Assembly: GCA_964649515.1 (NCBI GenBank)
Contig: CAZYPV010000090.1
Span: 1 to 10,814 of the forward strand
Reading direction: 5' to 3'
From: CALKGK01 sp964649515
GTDB taxonomy: Bacteria; Bacteroidota; Bacteroidia; Flavobacteriales_D; Sanyastnellaceae
DNA length: 10,814 nt
Below are positions 1-5,173 of this stretch, piece by piece (position 1 is the stretch's first letter; each line of letters begins with the position of its first letter). The notes under the pieces are model-generated. The model saw only the letters and a program-made list of their open reading frames with translations. It searched no databases and was not told where the DNA came from. A program made the position numbers and the translations under genes.

Positions 1-337
1 CCCCACCCATCTCATCTTCATAACTCGCAGCAAACTTCACCATTTCCGCAATCAAGTCCTGCACTTCCTTGCCCATTTTGGTCGAGGAATATTCCACCCG
101 AGGAGGGACTTCACCGTAGTTTTTCCGTTCCACCAATCGCGCATCAACCAAAACCTTCAGCTCTTGAATGAGCATTTTCTGACTGATGTCGGGCACCAAA
201 GCCTGCAATTCACTGGGTCGAAGTGGTCCGGCAGAATTCAATTGATGCATGATCAACAGCTTCCATTTGCCCCCCAAGAGCTCCAAAGTAGTTCGAATGG
301 GACAGCGAGAAGTGATGGAAATGGGATCGGTTTTCAT
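1..337 (-). CDS. HxlR-family winged-helix transcriptional regulator, 3' end cut off by the window
   Basis: Translating the minus strand from the ATG at 337-335 gives an open frame of 112 codons that leaves the window at base 1, so the C-terminus is missing. The protein begins MKTDPISITSRCPIRTTLEL and continues with GGKWKLLIM, the family signature of HxlR/MarR-like winged-helix repressors; SQKMLIQELKVLVDARLVER is the usual recognition-helix and wing region, followed by PPRVEYSSTKMGKE. Cys12, just before Pro-Ile-Arg, is the only cysteine visible. In YodB, HypR and QorR an N-terminal cysteine at this place senses quinones or other electrophiles. The gene is divergent from an NAD(P)H-binding oxidoreductase, a very common pairing, so it probably represses that gene and itself. 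Family call is firm; the inducer is inferred. It is too close to the edge to be complete (typical length 110-130 residues), so only a few residues may be lost. Confidence 0.93.
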   Translation of the reverse strand, partial: MKTDPISITSRCPIRTTLELLGGKWKLLIMHQLNSAGPLRPSELQALVPDISQKMLIQELKVLVDARLVERKNYGEVPPRVEYSSTKMGKEVQDLIAEMVKFAASYEDEMGG

Positions 338-353
338 ACTTACTAAAAGGTGT

Positions 354-376
354 GTACCTGCTTTTTATTACTGTAC
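354..376. promoter_or_regulatory. Possible HxlR operator between the divergent genes
   Basis: Two GTAC palindromes at 354-357 and 373-376 are separated by 15 bases, and the word TTACT occurs at 340-344 and again at 368-372. They lie over and just downstream of the predicted start of the hxlR transcript. Known HxlR operators are short dyads (for example TACT-N7-AGTA for YodB), and this is only loosely similar. A perfect 8-bp palindrome AGATATCT at 386-393 lies in the core promoter region and is an alternative site. Weak evidence. Confidence 0.3.
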
Positions 377-396
377 ATTAAAGCTAGATATCTTTG
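368..396 (+). promoter_or_regulatory. Promoter of the NAD(P)H-binding oxidoreductase gene
   Basis: TATCTTTG at 389-396 matches the Bacteroidota -7 consensus TAnnTTTG exactly. A poor -33 element, TTA at 368-370 in a T-rich stretch, lies 18 bases upstream. The predicted transcript starts near 401, giving a leader of about 25 bases before the ATG at 427. The -7 box sits next to the opposing hxlR -7 box. Confidence 0.6.
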
Positions 397-410
397 GACT
401 ATTGAACAAA
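379..410 (-). promoter_or_regulatory. Promoter of the divergent hxlR-type gene
   Basis: On the minus strand TAGCTTTA (386-379) matches TAnnTTTG in all but the last base, and TTTG (410-407) is a -33 box 20 bases upstream. This promoter overlaps the opposite-facing promoter, with the two -7 boxes two bases apart, so polymerase binding at one should exclude the other. Transcription would begin near 374, close to the GTAC repeat. Confidence 0.5.
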
Positions 411-426
411 TAAATAGCGAAAGAAG

Positions 427-1062
427 ATGAAAAAAATAGCGTTGTTTGGAGGAAGTGGTCAAACGGGCACTGCATTCCTAAAAAAAGCTCTCGAAGCGGG
501 TTATCGTGTTCAAGCCCTGGCAAGAACGCCTTCGAAGATTACGGAGAATCACCCCCAGCTCACGATTATTCAAGGCGATGTGCTGGTAAAGAATGACGTT
601 GAAAAGTGCATCGAGTCCTGTGATGTGGTGGTCAGCTTGTTTGGTCATGTAAAAGACTCACCAGAATGGCTTCAAACCAACGGAACCAAAAACATTGTGG
701 AAGTGATGAATCGCGCGGGCATACAGAAGATTGTTTCACTTTCAGGTGGAGGCCTGCCTTATCCTTCCAAAGACGAGCCCAAGTTTGCAGATAAGATGAT
801 TCGCTTCATCATGAAAGTGGCGGTTCCCAAAATCTTGAACGATGCCATTGAGCACCACAAGGTTTTGGAGGAGAGCGGACTGGATTGGATCATTGTTCGC
901 GGACCCCGTTTAAGCAACGACCCCGAGAAAGGCAGTTACCGAGTAGGTTGGGTGGGTGTGAACGCAGGAACCAAAATTGCACGTGCCGACTTGGCCGATT
1001 TCATCCTCAAACAAGTGGATGACGAGCGCTTTATAAGAGAAATGCCCTTTGTTAGCTATTAA
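427..1062 (+). CDS. NAD(P)H-binding oxidoreductase, atypical SDR (NmrA/BLVRB-like)
   Basis: This 211-residue protein is one Rossmann-fold domain of the NAD(P)H-binding (PF13460-like) type. It opens with a beta strand and the glycine motif GGSGQTG (residues 8-14), followed by the usual FLKKALEAGYRVQALAR, whose Arg suggests NADP preference. The segment VVVSLFGH and the later IVSLSGGG strand fit the fold, and the C-terminal ARADLADFILKQVDDERF is typical of small flavin reductase/biliverdin reductase B-like and YwnB-like proteins. Length is normal. The substrate cannot be read from the sequence; family members reduce flavins or quinones or have no known activity. It is divergent from the HxlR regulator, which probably represses it, and its stop overlaps the stop of the convergent NmrA gene by 11 bp. 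Start chosen at the first ATG behind the predicted promoter; no strong Shine-Dalgarno sequence is visible. Confidence 0.9.
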   Translation: MKKIALFGGSGQTGTAFLKKALEAGYRVQALARTPSKITENHPQLTIIQGDVLVKNDVEKCIESCDVVVSLFGHVKDSPEWLQTNGTKNIVEVMNRAGIQKIVSLSGGGLPYPSKDEPKFADKMIRFIMKVAVPKILNDAIEHHKVLEESGLDWIIVRGPRLSNDPEKGSYRVGWVGVNAGTKIARADLADFILKQVDDERFIREMPFVSY

Positions 1063-1966
1063 TATCCGTTTTCGTCCATTCGGAGCGGTTCTTTTGCACG
1101 AAGGATTCAAAGTTCCTAGCAGGTTTCCCATTAATGCGCTTCAAAGCGTCTGAACGTTCTGGAGGAGAGGAGAAACGAGGGAGGTAGTGAATCATCATCA
1201 TCACCAAAATGAGTGCGCTGGGTAAGGATTGCCGCTTTTTATGGAAGAAAAATGAAAGGAGGTTGGGACTTTCAAAACGGATGTCCCGCTCCATTTCTTT
1301 CCCCAAGATTTTTGCCATTTGGTAAAAGGTGAGGAGGTCAGAACTGGTCAAATCATAGGCCTTGTTGGCATGTTCTTTTGGGTTAATCAAGATTTTCGCG
1401 GCTGCTTTTCCAAGGTCTTCCAAATCCACCAAAGTGAAGAGGGCTTTTCCCGCTGGAAGATAAATGAGGTCCTTTTCCAAGAGGTCTGCCTTAAGCGTGG
1501 TGGTGAAGTTTTGCATGAAGTAGGCCGGACGCAAAAAGGTGTAAGGGATGCCCGACTTTTGGATCAACTTTTCAATTTTGTGGTGCGGAATGATGCTGTT
1601 TTTATCGGCACCTTGTACTGACAAAAAAACAATGTGCTTCAACTTGTGCTCGGCTGCTTGGGCAATCAAAGGGGTGAAGTATTTTTTTACGTCGCTGATG
1701 TGAGGTGGCCGGAGTAAAAACAGAACTTCACACTGAGAAAATGCTTGCGAAAAAGTACTTGGCCGATCGAAGTCAAAAAGCACACTCTTTACCCCCGTCG
1801 GGAGTCGCAATGCATCCTGCTCCAAAGAACGAACACCTGCTATAATCCGGTCCTTTTGACCGTTTTCAATCAAAGCCGAGAGCAGTTCTGCGCCTACATT
1901 TCCGGTAGCTCCAGTAATCAAGAATCTTGTTTTCGCAGTGTCCAATTTGAGCAGATTTACATTCAA
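1052..1966 (-). CDS. NmrA-like NAD(P)-binding oxidoreductase with a TTG start
   Basis: The 304-residue product has the NmrA/quinone reductase QorB-like SDR pattern: RFLITGATGNVGAELLSAL with the glycine motif GATGNVG (residues 19-25), then IAGVRS, the strand VKSVLFDFDRP, LFLLRPP, IVFLSVQGA and the PYTFLRPAYFMQNF segment found in the family. Length is normal. No in-frame ATG lies near the N-terminus; the longest frame begins at TTG 1966-1964, directly after the TGA of the VF530 gene, which is in the same frame. An alternative is the TTG at codon 8. The only nearby ATG (1962-1960) is in another frame and is followed at once by TAA. Translation therefore probably depends on coupling or re-initiation from the upstream gene. 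Substrate is unknown; reduction of quinones or action as a redox-sensing protein are both seen in this family. It runs convergently into the preceding oxidoreductase. Confidence 0.87.
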   Translation of the reverse strand: MNVNLLKLDTAKTRFLITGATGNVGAELLSALIENGQKDRIIAGVRSLEQDALRLPTGVKSVLFDFDRPSTFSQAFSQCEVLFLLRPPHISDVKKYFTPLIAQAAEHKLKHIVFLSVQGADKNSIIPHHKIEKLIQKSGIPYTFLRPAYFMQNFTTTLKADLLEKDLIYLPAGKALFTLVDLEDLGKAAAKILINPKEHANKAYDLTSSDLLTFYQMAKILGKEMERDIRFESPNLLSFFFHKKRQSLPSALILVMMMIHYLPRFSSPPERSDALKRINGKPARNFESFVQKNRSEWTKTDINS

Positions 1967-2221
1967 TCAGCGATCAGCCGCACGCTTGGTCTTGATAAAA
2001 AGGGCTTCCACTTTGTTTCTCGCCCATGCGGTCCTTCTCAAAAATACCAAACTCGACTTTACCGTTGGGTTGTTCTTAAAACAATTGATGTTAATGCGTT
2101 CTGCGAGTCCGTCCCATCCATAACACTCCACCAAATAGTCCAGAATCTCGGCCAGCTTCACGCCGTGCATGGGGTTGTTGGGCTGGTCTTCTTGTGGTGA
2201 GGGCTCTACGTTGATGGGCAT
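1967..2221 (-). CDS. VF530 (DUF2132) family small DNA-binding protein
   Basis: The 84-residue protein contains the whole VF530/DUF2132 pattern: NPMHGVKLAEILDYLVECYG, then GWDGLAERININCF, then NNPTVKSSLVFLRRTAWARN and KVEALF. I recognise this family from the order NNPxxKSSLxFLR-xxWAR-KVE. VF530 proteins are small helical proteins described as double-stranded DNA-binding on structural grounds; their cellular role is not established. The N-terminal dozen residues (PSPQEDQ) are a disordered-looking leader. The ATG at 2221-2219 is the sensible start. The TGA stop (1969-1967) directly abuts the TTG start of the NmrA-like gene without a frame change, so the two are surely co-transcribed. A weak -7-like TATCTTTC lies on the minus strand at 2257-2250, without a clear -33 partner. 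Confidence 0.9.
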   Translation of the reverse strand: MPINVEPSPQEDQPNNPMHGVKLAEILDYLVECYGWDGLAERININCFKNNPTVKSSLVFLRRTAWARNKVEALFIKTKRAADR

Positions 2222-2338
2222 GGTCTTGAATTTTTGAGAAATATTGAGCGAAAGATAGGACAGAACTTGGATTGATGCGAATGCACCCCTGCCTTTTCTT
2301 CAAGCATTTCAGCTCTTTCAGTTGAATGAAAAAGTTTA

Positions 2339-2371
2339 TTTGGAATGTTCGTTCTAATATCGCTATGTTTG
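2339..2371 (+). promoter_or_regulatory. Promoter of the SDR gene
   Basis: TATGTTTG at 2364-2371 is an exact TAnnTTTG -7 element, and TTTG at 2339-2342 is a -33 box 21 bases upstream. Transcription should begin around 2376-2378, giving a leader of nearly 50 bases that is A-rich (AACAACAAAAAACA directly before the ATG), as is common in Bacteroidota genes that do not use a Shine-Dalgarno sequence. Two operator-like dyads overlap this promoter. Confidence 0.75.
2342..2355. promoter_or_regulatory. TetR operator site A (SDR promoter, upstream)
   Basis: GGAAT-GTTC-GTTCT, one of four GGAAY-N4-GTTCY sites. It lies directly behind the -33 box, within the spacer. It shares 14 of 16 bases with the 2377-2392 site (GGAANGNTCGTTCTAA). 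Binding here would block promoter recognition. Its assignment to the TetR protein encoded at 3274-3858 is inferred from location and recurrence. Confidence 0.75.
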
Positions 2372-2376
2372 CAAAC

Positions 2377-2390
2377 GGAACGATCGTTCT
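2377..2390. promoter_or_regulatory. TetR operator site B (SDR promoter, over the transcription start)
   Basis: GGAAC-GATC-GTTCT; its core GAACGATCGTTC (2378-2389) is a perfect 12-bp palindrome, a form typical of TetR-family operators. It begins 6 bases after the -7 box and so covers the predicted transcription start. Site A lies 35 bp upstream. Confidence 0.8.
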
Positions 2391-2424
2391 AAAACAAAAA
2401 TACATTCATCAACAACAAAAAACA

Positions 2425-3180
2425 ATGAGTAATTTAAACGGAAAAGTAGCCGTAGTTACTGGCGGTAACAGCGGAATTGGTTTTGCCACGGCGCATGAAC
2501 TCAAATCGCGAGGAGCAAAAGTGATCATCACAGGAAGAAGTGAAGAACGCGTGAAACAAGCAGCAAGCGAACTCGGTGTGGAGGGCTTGGTGGCCGACGT
2601 GAAAAACCTTCAAGCAATGGATCAATTGGTTGAAAAGGTGAAAACAGCGCACGGCGAAGTAGATGTGCTCTTCGTCAATGCGGGCATCTTTCAACCAGCG
2701 CCAGTTGGTCAAATCAGCGAAGAGATGTTCAATCATCAAATGGACATCAACTTCAAGGGAGCCGTATTCACTACGGAGAAATTCCTTCCCATTTTGAAAG
2801 ATGGTGCTTCCATCATCAACTTGTCGTCCATCAATGCATACACGGGCATGCCCAACACTGCCATTTACGCGGCCTCCAAGGCGGCTTTAAATGCTTACAC
2901 TCGCACTGCTGCCACGGAGTTGGCGCCAAGAAAGATCAGAATCAATGCTGTGAACCCGGGTCCGGTAGCAACGCCCATCTTCGGAAAAACAGGCATGAAT
3001 GAAGAACAACTCAACGGAATGGCGGGAGCCATGCAGAACCGCATTCCACTTAAACGCTTTGGTGAGCCTGCCGATATCGCAAAACTGGTGGCATTTCTCG
3101 CTTCAGATGATGCTTCTTTCATCACGGGAAGTGAATACAATATCGATGGTGGAATGAACATCAATCCTTTGCTCGGATAG
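2425..3180 (+). CDS. Classical short-chain dehydrogenase/reductase (SDR)
   Basis: A 251-residue classical SDR. The cofactor motif TGGNSGIG spans residues 12-19, the NAG motif residues 85-87, and the catalytic triad is Ser135, Tyr148 and Lys152 (LSSINAY...YAASK). Asn at the end of beta-4 and the PGPVATPIF segment after beta-6 are in place, as is the C-terminal ITGSEYNIDGGM. TGRSEERV after beta-2 has Arg where NADP-preferring members carry a basic residue. All residues for an active NAD(P)-dependent oxidoreductase are present; the substrate cannot be deduced. The frame is open back to 2326, but the ATG at 2425 fits both the family N-terminus and a promoter that would lie inside the longer version. 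It is followed by the tetR gene in the same direction and has two GGAAY-N4-GTTCY operators at its promoter, so it is probably the main target of that repressor. Confidence 0.94.
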   Translation: MSNLNGKVAVVTGGNSGIGFATAHELKSRGAKVIITGRSEERVKQAASELGVEGLVADVKNLQAMDQLVEKVKTAHGEVDVLFVNAGIFQPAPVGQISEEMFNHQMDINFKGAVFTTEKFLPILKDGASIINLSSINAYTGMPNTAIYAASKAALNAYTRTAATELAPRKIRINAVNPGPVATPIFGKTGMNEEQLNGMAGAMQNRIPLKRFGEPADIAKLVAFLASDDASFITGSEYNIDGGMNINPLLG

Positions 3181-3206
3181 GTAGAGATGCCTTTTCAAGC
3201 ACTAAA

Positions 3207-3238
3207 TTTGGAATGAGAGTTCCAGAAAGGTAATTTTG
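3207..3238 (+). promoter_or_regulatory. Promoter of the tetR gene
   Basis: TAATTTTG at 3231-3238 is an exact TAnnTTTG -7 element; TTTG at 3207-3210 is a -33 box 20 bases upstream. The words around the -33 box, ATTTGGAATG (3206-3215), are identical to those at the SDR promoter (2338-2347). Predicted transcription start is near 3243, about 30 bases before the ATG. Confidence 0.75.
3210..3223. promoter_or_regulatory. TetR operator site C (tetR promoter, upstream)
   Basis: GGAAT-GAGA-GTTCC, directly behind the -33 box, the same placement as site A at the SDR promoter. With flanking bases it forms the dyad TGGAA-N6-TTCCA. Supports autoregulation of the TetR protein. Confidence 0.7.
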
Positions 3239-3267
3239 TGGGGAACTCGGGTTCCCCACTATTTTTT
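3238..3267 (+). terminator. Intrinsic terminator-like hairpin between SDR and tetR
   Basis: Arms GTGGGGAAC (3238-3246) and GTTCCCCAC (3251-3259) are a perfect 9-bp inverted repeat around a TCGG loop, followed by TATTTTTT (3260-3267). This is the shape of a rho-independent terminator, 57 bases after the SDR stop and only 6 bases before the tetR ATG. In an SDR read-through transcript it would fold and stop transcription. It also encloses operator-like site D, so its function may be DNA binding rather than, or as well as, termination. Confidence 0.6.
3242..3255. promoter_or_regulatory. TetR operator site D (tetR promoter, over the transcription start)
   Basis: GGAAC-TCGG-GTTCC, in the same spacing as site B, starting 4 bases after the tetR -7 box and 32 bp from site C. 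The outer bases extend the symmetry to 9-bp arms. It lies across the predicted transcription start and leader. Confidence 0.65.
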
Positions 3268-3273
3268 AACTGC

Positions 3274-3858
3274 ATGCCTAGAAACAAACAATTTGATGAA
3301 GATGAGGTCTTGGAAAAGGCCATGCATTTGTTTTGGAAACAAGGATATTCTGCCACTTCTGTGCAAGATTTGGTGAGTCATCTTGGTATCAACAGGGCGA
3401 GTCTTTACGCAACCTATGGCGATAAAGAAGTACTCTTCAAAAAGGCCTTTCAGCGCTATAGAACAAATAATTATGAAGGGTTAAAGCAGTTTTTCCTCCA
3501 GCAAAAAAAGGTGAAAGATGCTTTTGAACAGCTCTTCTATCAAGCCATTGAAGAGGCATTTTCCGATGCGGATGCCAAAGGTTGTTTTGTGGTGAATACC
3601 ACCACTGAACTTATTCCCAATGACCCGCAATGGAATCAAGTTTTGGATCAAAACCAAAAGGACTTTATTCAATTGTTTCACGATTTTCTTGAAAGAGGAG
3701 TGGCATCCGGACAAATACCCGAAGGAACAGACCTGAAGTCTACCGCAATGGCATTTTACATCTTCTACAACGGAATTCGAGTTGTAGCCAAGGTCAATCC
3801 CAATAAAAACGCCCTTCGAGGAGCGGTGCGCCAGTTGCTGCTTCTCATCACTCCTTAA
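3274..3858 (+). CDS. TetR/AcrR-family transcriptional regulator
   Basis: A 194-residue TetR-type repressor. The N-terminal DNA-binding domain has the order FDEDEVLEKAMHLFWKQGY, SATSVQDLVSHLG (helix 2) and INRASLYATYGDKEVLF (recognition helix, residues 39-55). The C-terminal ligand domain contains KGCFVVNTTTEL; Cys104 in it is the only cysteine of the protein and lines up by eye with the GCLTVK segment of E. coli NemR, whose Cys106 senses electrophiles and reactive chlorine. That GC motif is widespread in TetR proteins, so ligand identity stays open. Start at ATG 3274: the longer frame from 3238 would begin in the promoter and translate the hairpin. It follows the SDR gene and has its own promoter with the same pair of GGAAY-N4-GTTCY dyads, so it most likely represses both the SDR gene and itself. 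No such site is visible before the efflux operon downstream. Confidence 0.93.
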   Translation: MPRNKQFDEDEVLEKAMHLFWKQGYSATSVQDLVSHLGINRASLYATYGDKEVLFKKAFQRYRTNNYEGLKQFFLQQKKVKDAFEQLFYQAIEEAFSDADAKGCFVVNTTTELIPNDPQWNQVLDQNQKDFIQLFHDFLERGVASGQIPEGTDLKSTAMAFYIFYNGIRVVAKVNPNKNALRGAVRQLLLLITP

Positions 3859-3910
3859 TGGCGAGGTCATTTTGAACATATCCGAAAATACATGGTTGAA
3901 TAGGCACTTC

Positions 3911-3948
3911 TCAAGGACTTTAGGTTCTTTGAAATAAGTTAACCTTGA
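3911..3948. repeat. Imperfect inverted repeat upstream of the efflux operon
   Basis: TCAAGGACTT (3911-3920) pairs with AAGT (3936-3939) and CCTTGA (3943-3948), leaving a 3-base bulge and a 15-base loop. No T-run follows, so it is a poor terminator for tetR; it could be an operator or chance. The rest of the 187-base gap between tetR and the adaptor gene shows only the weak promoter listed next. Confidence 0.25.
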
Positions 3949-3997
3949 TCTAAACGAAAAAGATACTTCTGTTACACTTCCTCCCAAATAATGCTTG

Positions 3998-4005
3998 TAA
4001 TTTCG
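3998..4005 (+). promoter_or_regulatory. Candidate -7 box of the efflux operon
   Basis: TAATTTCG differs from TAnnTTTG by one base and is followed by CACGC, a context often seen at Bacteroidota start sites. It lies 41 bases upstream of the adaptor ATG. No convincing -33 TTG is seen at the right distance, so the call is tentative. Confidence 0.4.
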
Positions 4006-4045
4006 CACGCAAATTGCACAAGCAGCGCTTTCAAAGCTCGAACTC

Positions 4046-5173
4046 ATGAATCAATTTTTGAAAAACCTTCTCCGCGCCGTTCTCGGTTTCCTCATTATTG
4101 GCGTTGGAATTTTTATTGCCTACGGACTCATCAGCACCAAAGCAACACCTCCCATCACCATTCCTCCAAAACCAGTGAAATCGGTGAAGGTGATGGAACT
4201 TAAAGCAAAGGCGAATCTAGCACAAACCCCCATTCAAGGTCGGGTACTCGCTCGGAAAAAGATCGATATCTTTAGTGAGGTGAACGGAAGTTTGCTTACC
4301 CGCTCAAAAGAATTTCGCCAAGGGGTGCGCTTCGCTCAAGGCGAGGTGCTGCTGGCGATGGATGGGAGCGAACAAGAAATGCAGGTGCGCGCTCAACGCA
4401 GTGCGCTACTCCAATTGATCACCCAAAGTTTGGCGGATTTCAAAACAGATTATCCCAACAGCTTTCCGGCATGGAGCGAATATGCCAAGTCCTTTGATTC
4501 AAGTTCAAACCTTCAAACCCTTCCCGAAGCTCAGAGCGATCAAGAAGCGTTTTTTCTATCGAACAGAGGGATTCTCAATCAATACTACCAAATCAAATCA
4601 GCCGAGGAACGTTTGCAAAAATTCACCATTCGTGCTCCTTTTTCTGGAGAGGTGAGCGAGAGTTTGATCAATGCTGGCGCTTTGGTGCGTGCCGGTCAAA
4701 AAATGGGGAGTTTTGTGCACACCGGAAGTTTTGAAATTGAGGCAGCCATTTCAGAAGCTGCTGGAAGATATGTTCAAGCCAATGATCGGGTCATCTTCAC
4801 CACCAATCAAGGTGATGAATTGACGGGAACGGTAGTGCGGAAAAGCGAAAGCATCGATCCACAAACCCAAACGCTGAAAGTATTTATTGAGGTAAAAGGA
4901 GATGCCTTGCGAGATGGCGCTTATCTTTCTGGAGCCATCCTCAGCAAGATTCCAACGGAAACTTTGGAACTCTCTGCTGATTTACTCACACCGAGCAACG
5001 GTGTTTATGTGGTGGAGAACAATCGTTTGAAGCTCATTTATCCTGAAATTTTGCACCGTTCGTCTGACCAAGTTTTGGTGGATACGAAAGGCGTTGATCC
5101 AGATGCTCAACTGCTTGCCATTCCCGTGGCCAATGCCTACGAAGGTATGGACGTTAAAATTGTGAGCGAATGA
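4046..5173 (+). CDS. RND efflux periplasmic adaptor subunit (membrane fusion protein)
   Basis: A 375-residue HlyD/AcrA-type adaptor linking an inner-membrane RND pump to an outer-membrane channel. Residues 8-29 form a hydrophobic anchor (LLRAVLGFLIIGVGIFIAYG) without a lipobox cysteine, so it is membrane-anchored by a helix instead of a lipid. The two halves of the barrel-sandwich (lipoyl-like) domain are VNGSLLTRSKEFRQGVRFAQ with GEVLLAMD, and FTIRAPFSGEVSE (from residue 193) with GALVRAGQKMG; the beta-barrel follows from about residue 228. Between the lipoyl halves, where AcrA has a long coiled-coil hairpin, this protein has a Pro/aromatic-rich stretch DYPNSFPAWSEYAKSFD (135-151), a pattern I associate with Bacteroidota adaptors. 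The TGA stop overlaps the ATG of the pump gene (ATGA, 5170-5173), so translation is coupled. Cargo cannot be told. Confidence 0.92.
   Translation: MNQFLKNLLRAVLGFLIIGVGIFIAYGLISTKATPPITIPPKPVKSVKVMELKAKANLAQTPIQGRVLARKKIDIFSEVNGSLLTRSKEFRQGVRFAQGEVLLAMDGSEQEMQVRAQRSALLQLITQSLADFKTDYPNSFPAWSEYAKSFDSSSNLQTLPEAQSDQEAFFLSNRGILNQYYQIKSAEERLQKFTIRAPFSGEVSESLINAGALVRAGQKMGSFVHTGSFEIEAAISEAAGRYVQANDRVIFTTNQGDELTGTVVRKSESIDPQTQTLKVFIEVKGDALRDGAYLSGAILSKIPTETLELSADLLTPSNGVYVVENNRLKLIYPEILHRSSDQVLVDTKGVDPDAQLLAIPVANAYEGMDVKIVSE

Noticed and set aside
1745..2200. Plus-strand open frame of 151 codons
   Set aside because: It is antisense to the NmrA-like and VF530 genes, has no recognisable motifs and is rich in Cys, Ser and Arg, as expected of a shadow frame.
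2326..2424. N-terminal extension of the SDR frame by 33 residues
   Set aside because: It would start upstream of the -33 box and translate through the promoter and both operators; the family N-terminus begins at 2425.
3238..3273. N-terminal extension of TetR from a GTG at 3238
   Set aside because: The extra 12 residues come from the hairpin and operator; TetR proteins begin at about MPRNKQFDEDEVL.
3772..3785. GGAAT-TCGA-GTTGT, a one-mismatch relative of the GGAAY-N4-GTTCY operators
   Set aside because: It lies deep in the tetR coding sequence, has a mismatch in a half-site and no promoter next to it; a chance match explains it.
3481..4047. Minus-strand open frame of 188 codons
   Set aside because: Most of it is antisense to tetR; the part in the intergenic region has no recognisable domain and no promoter match.
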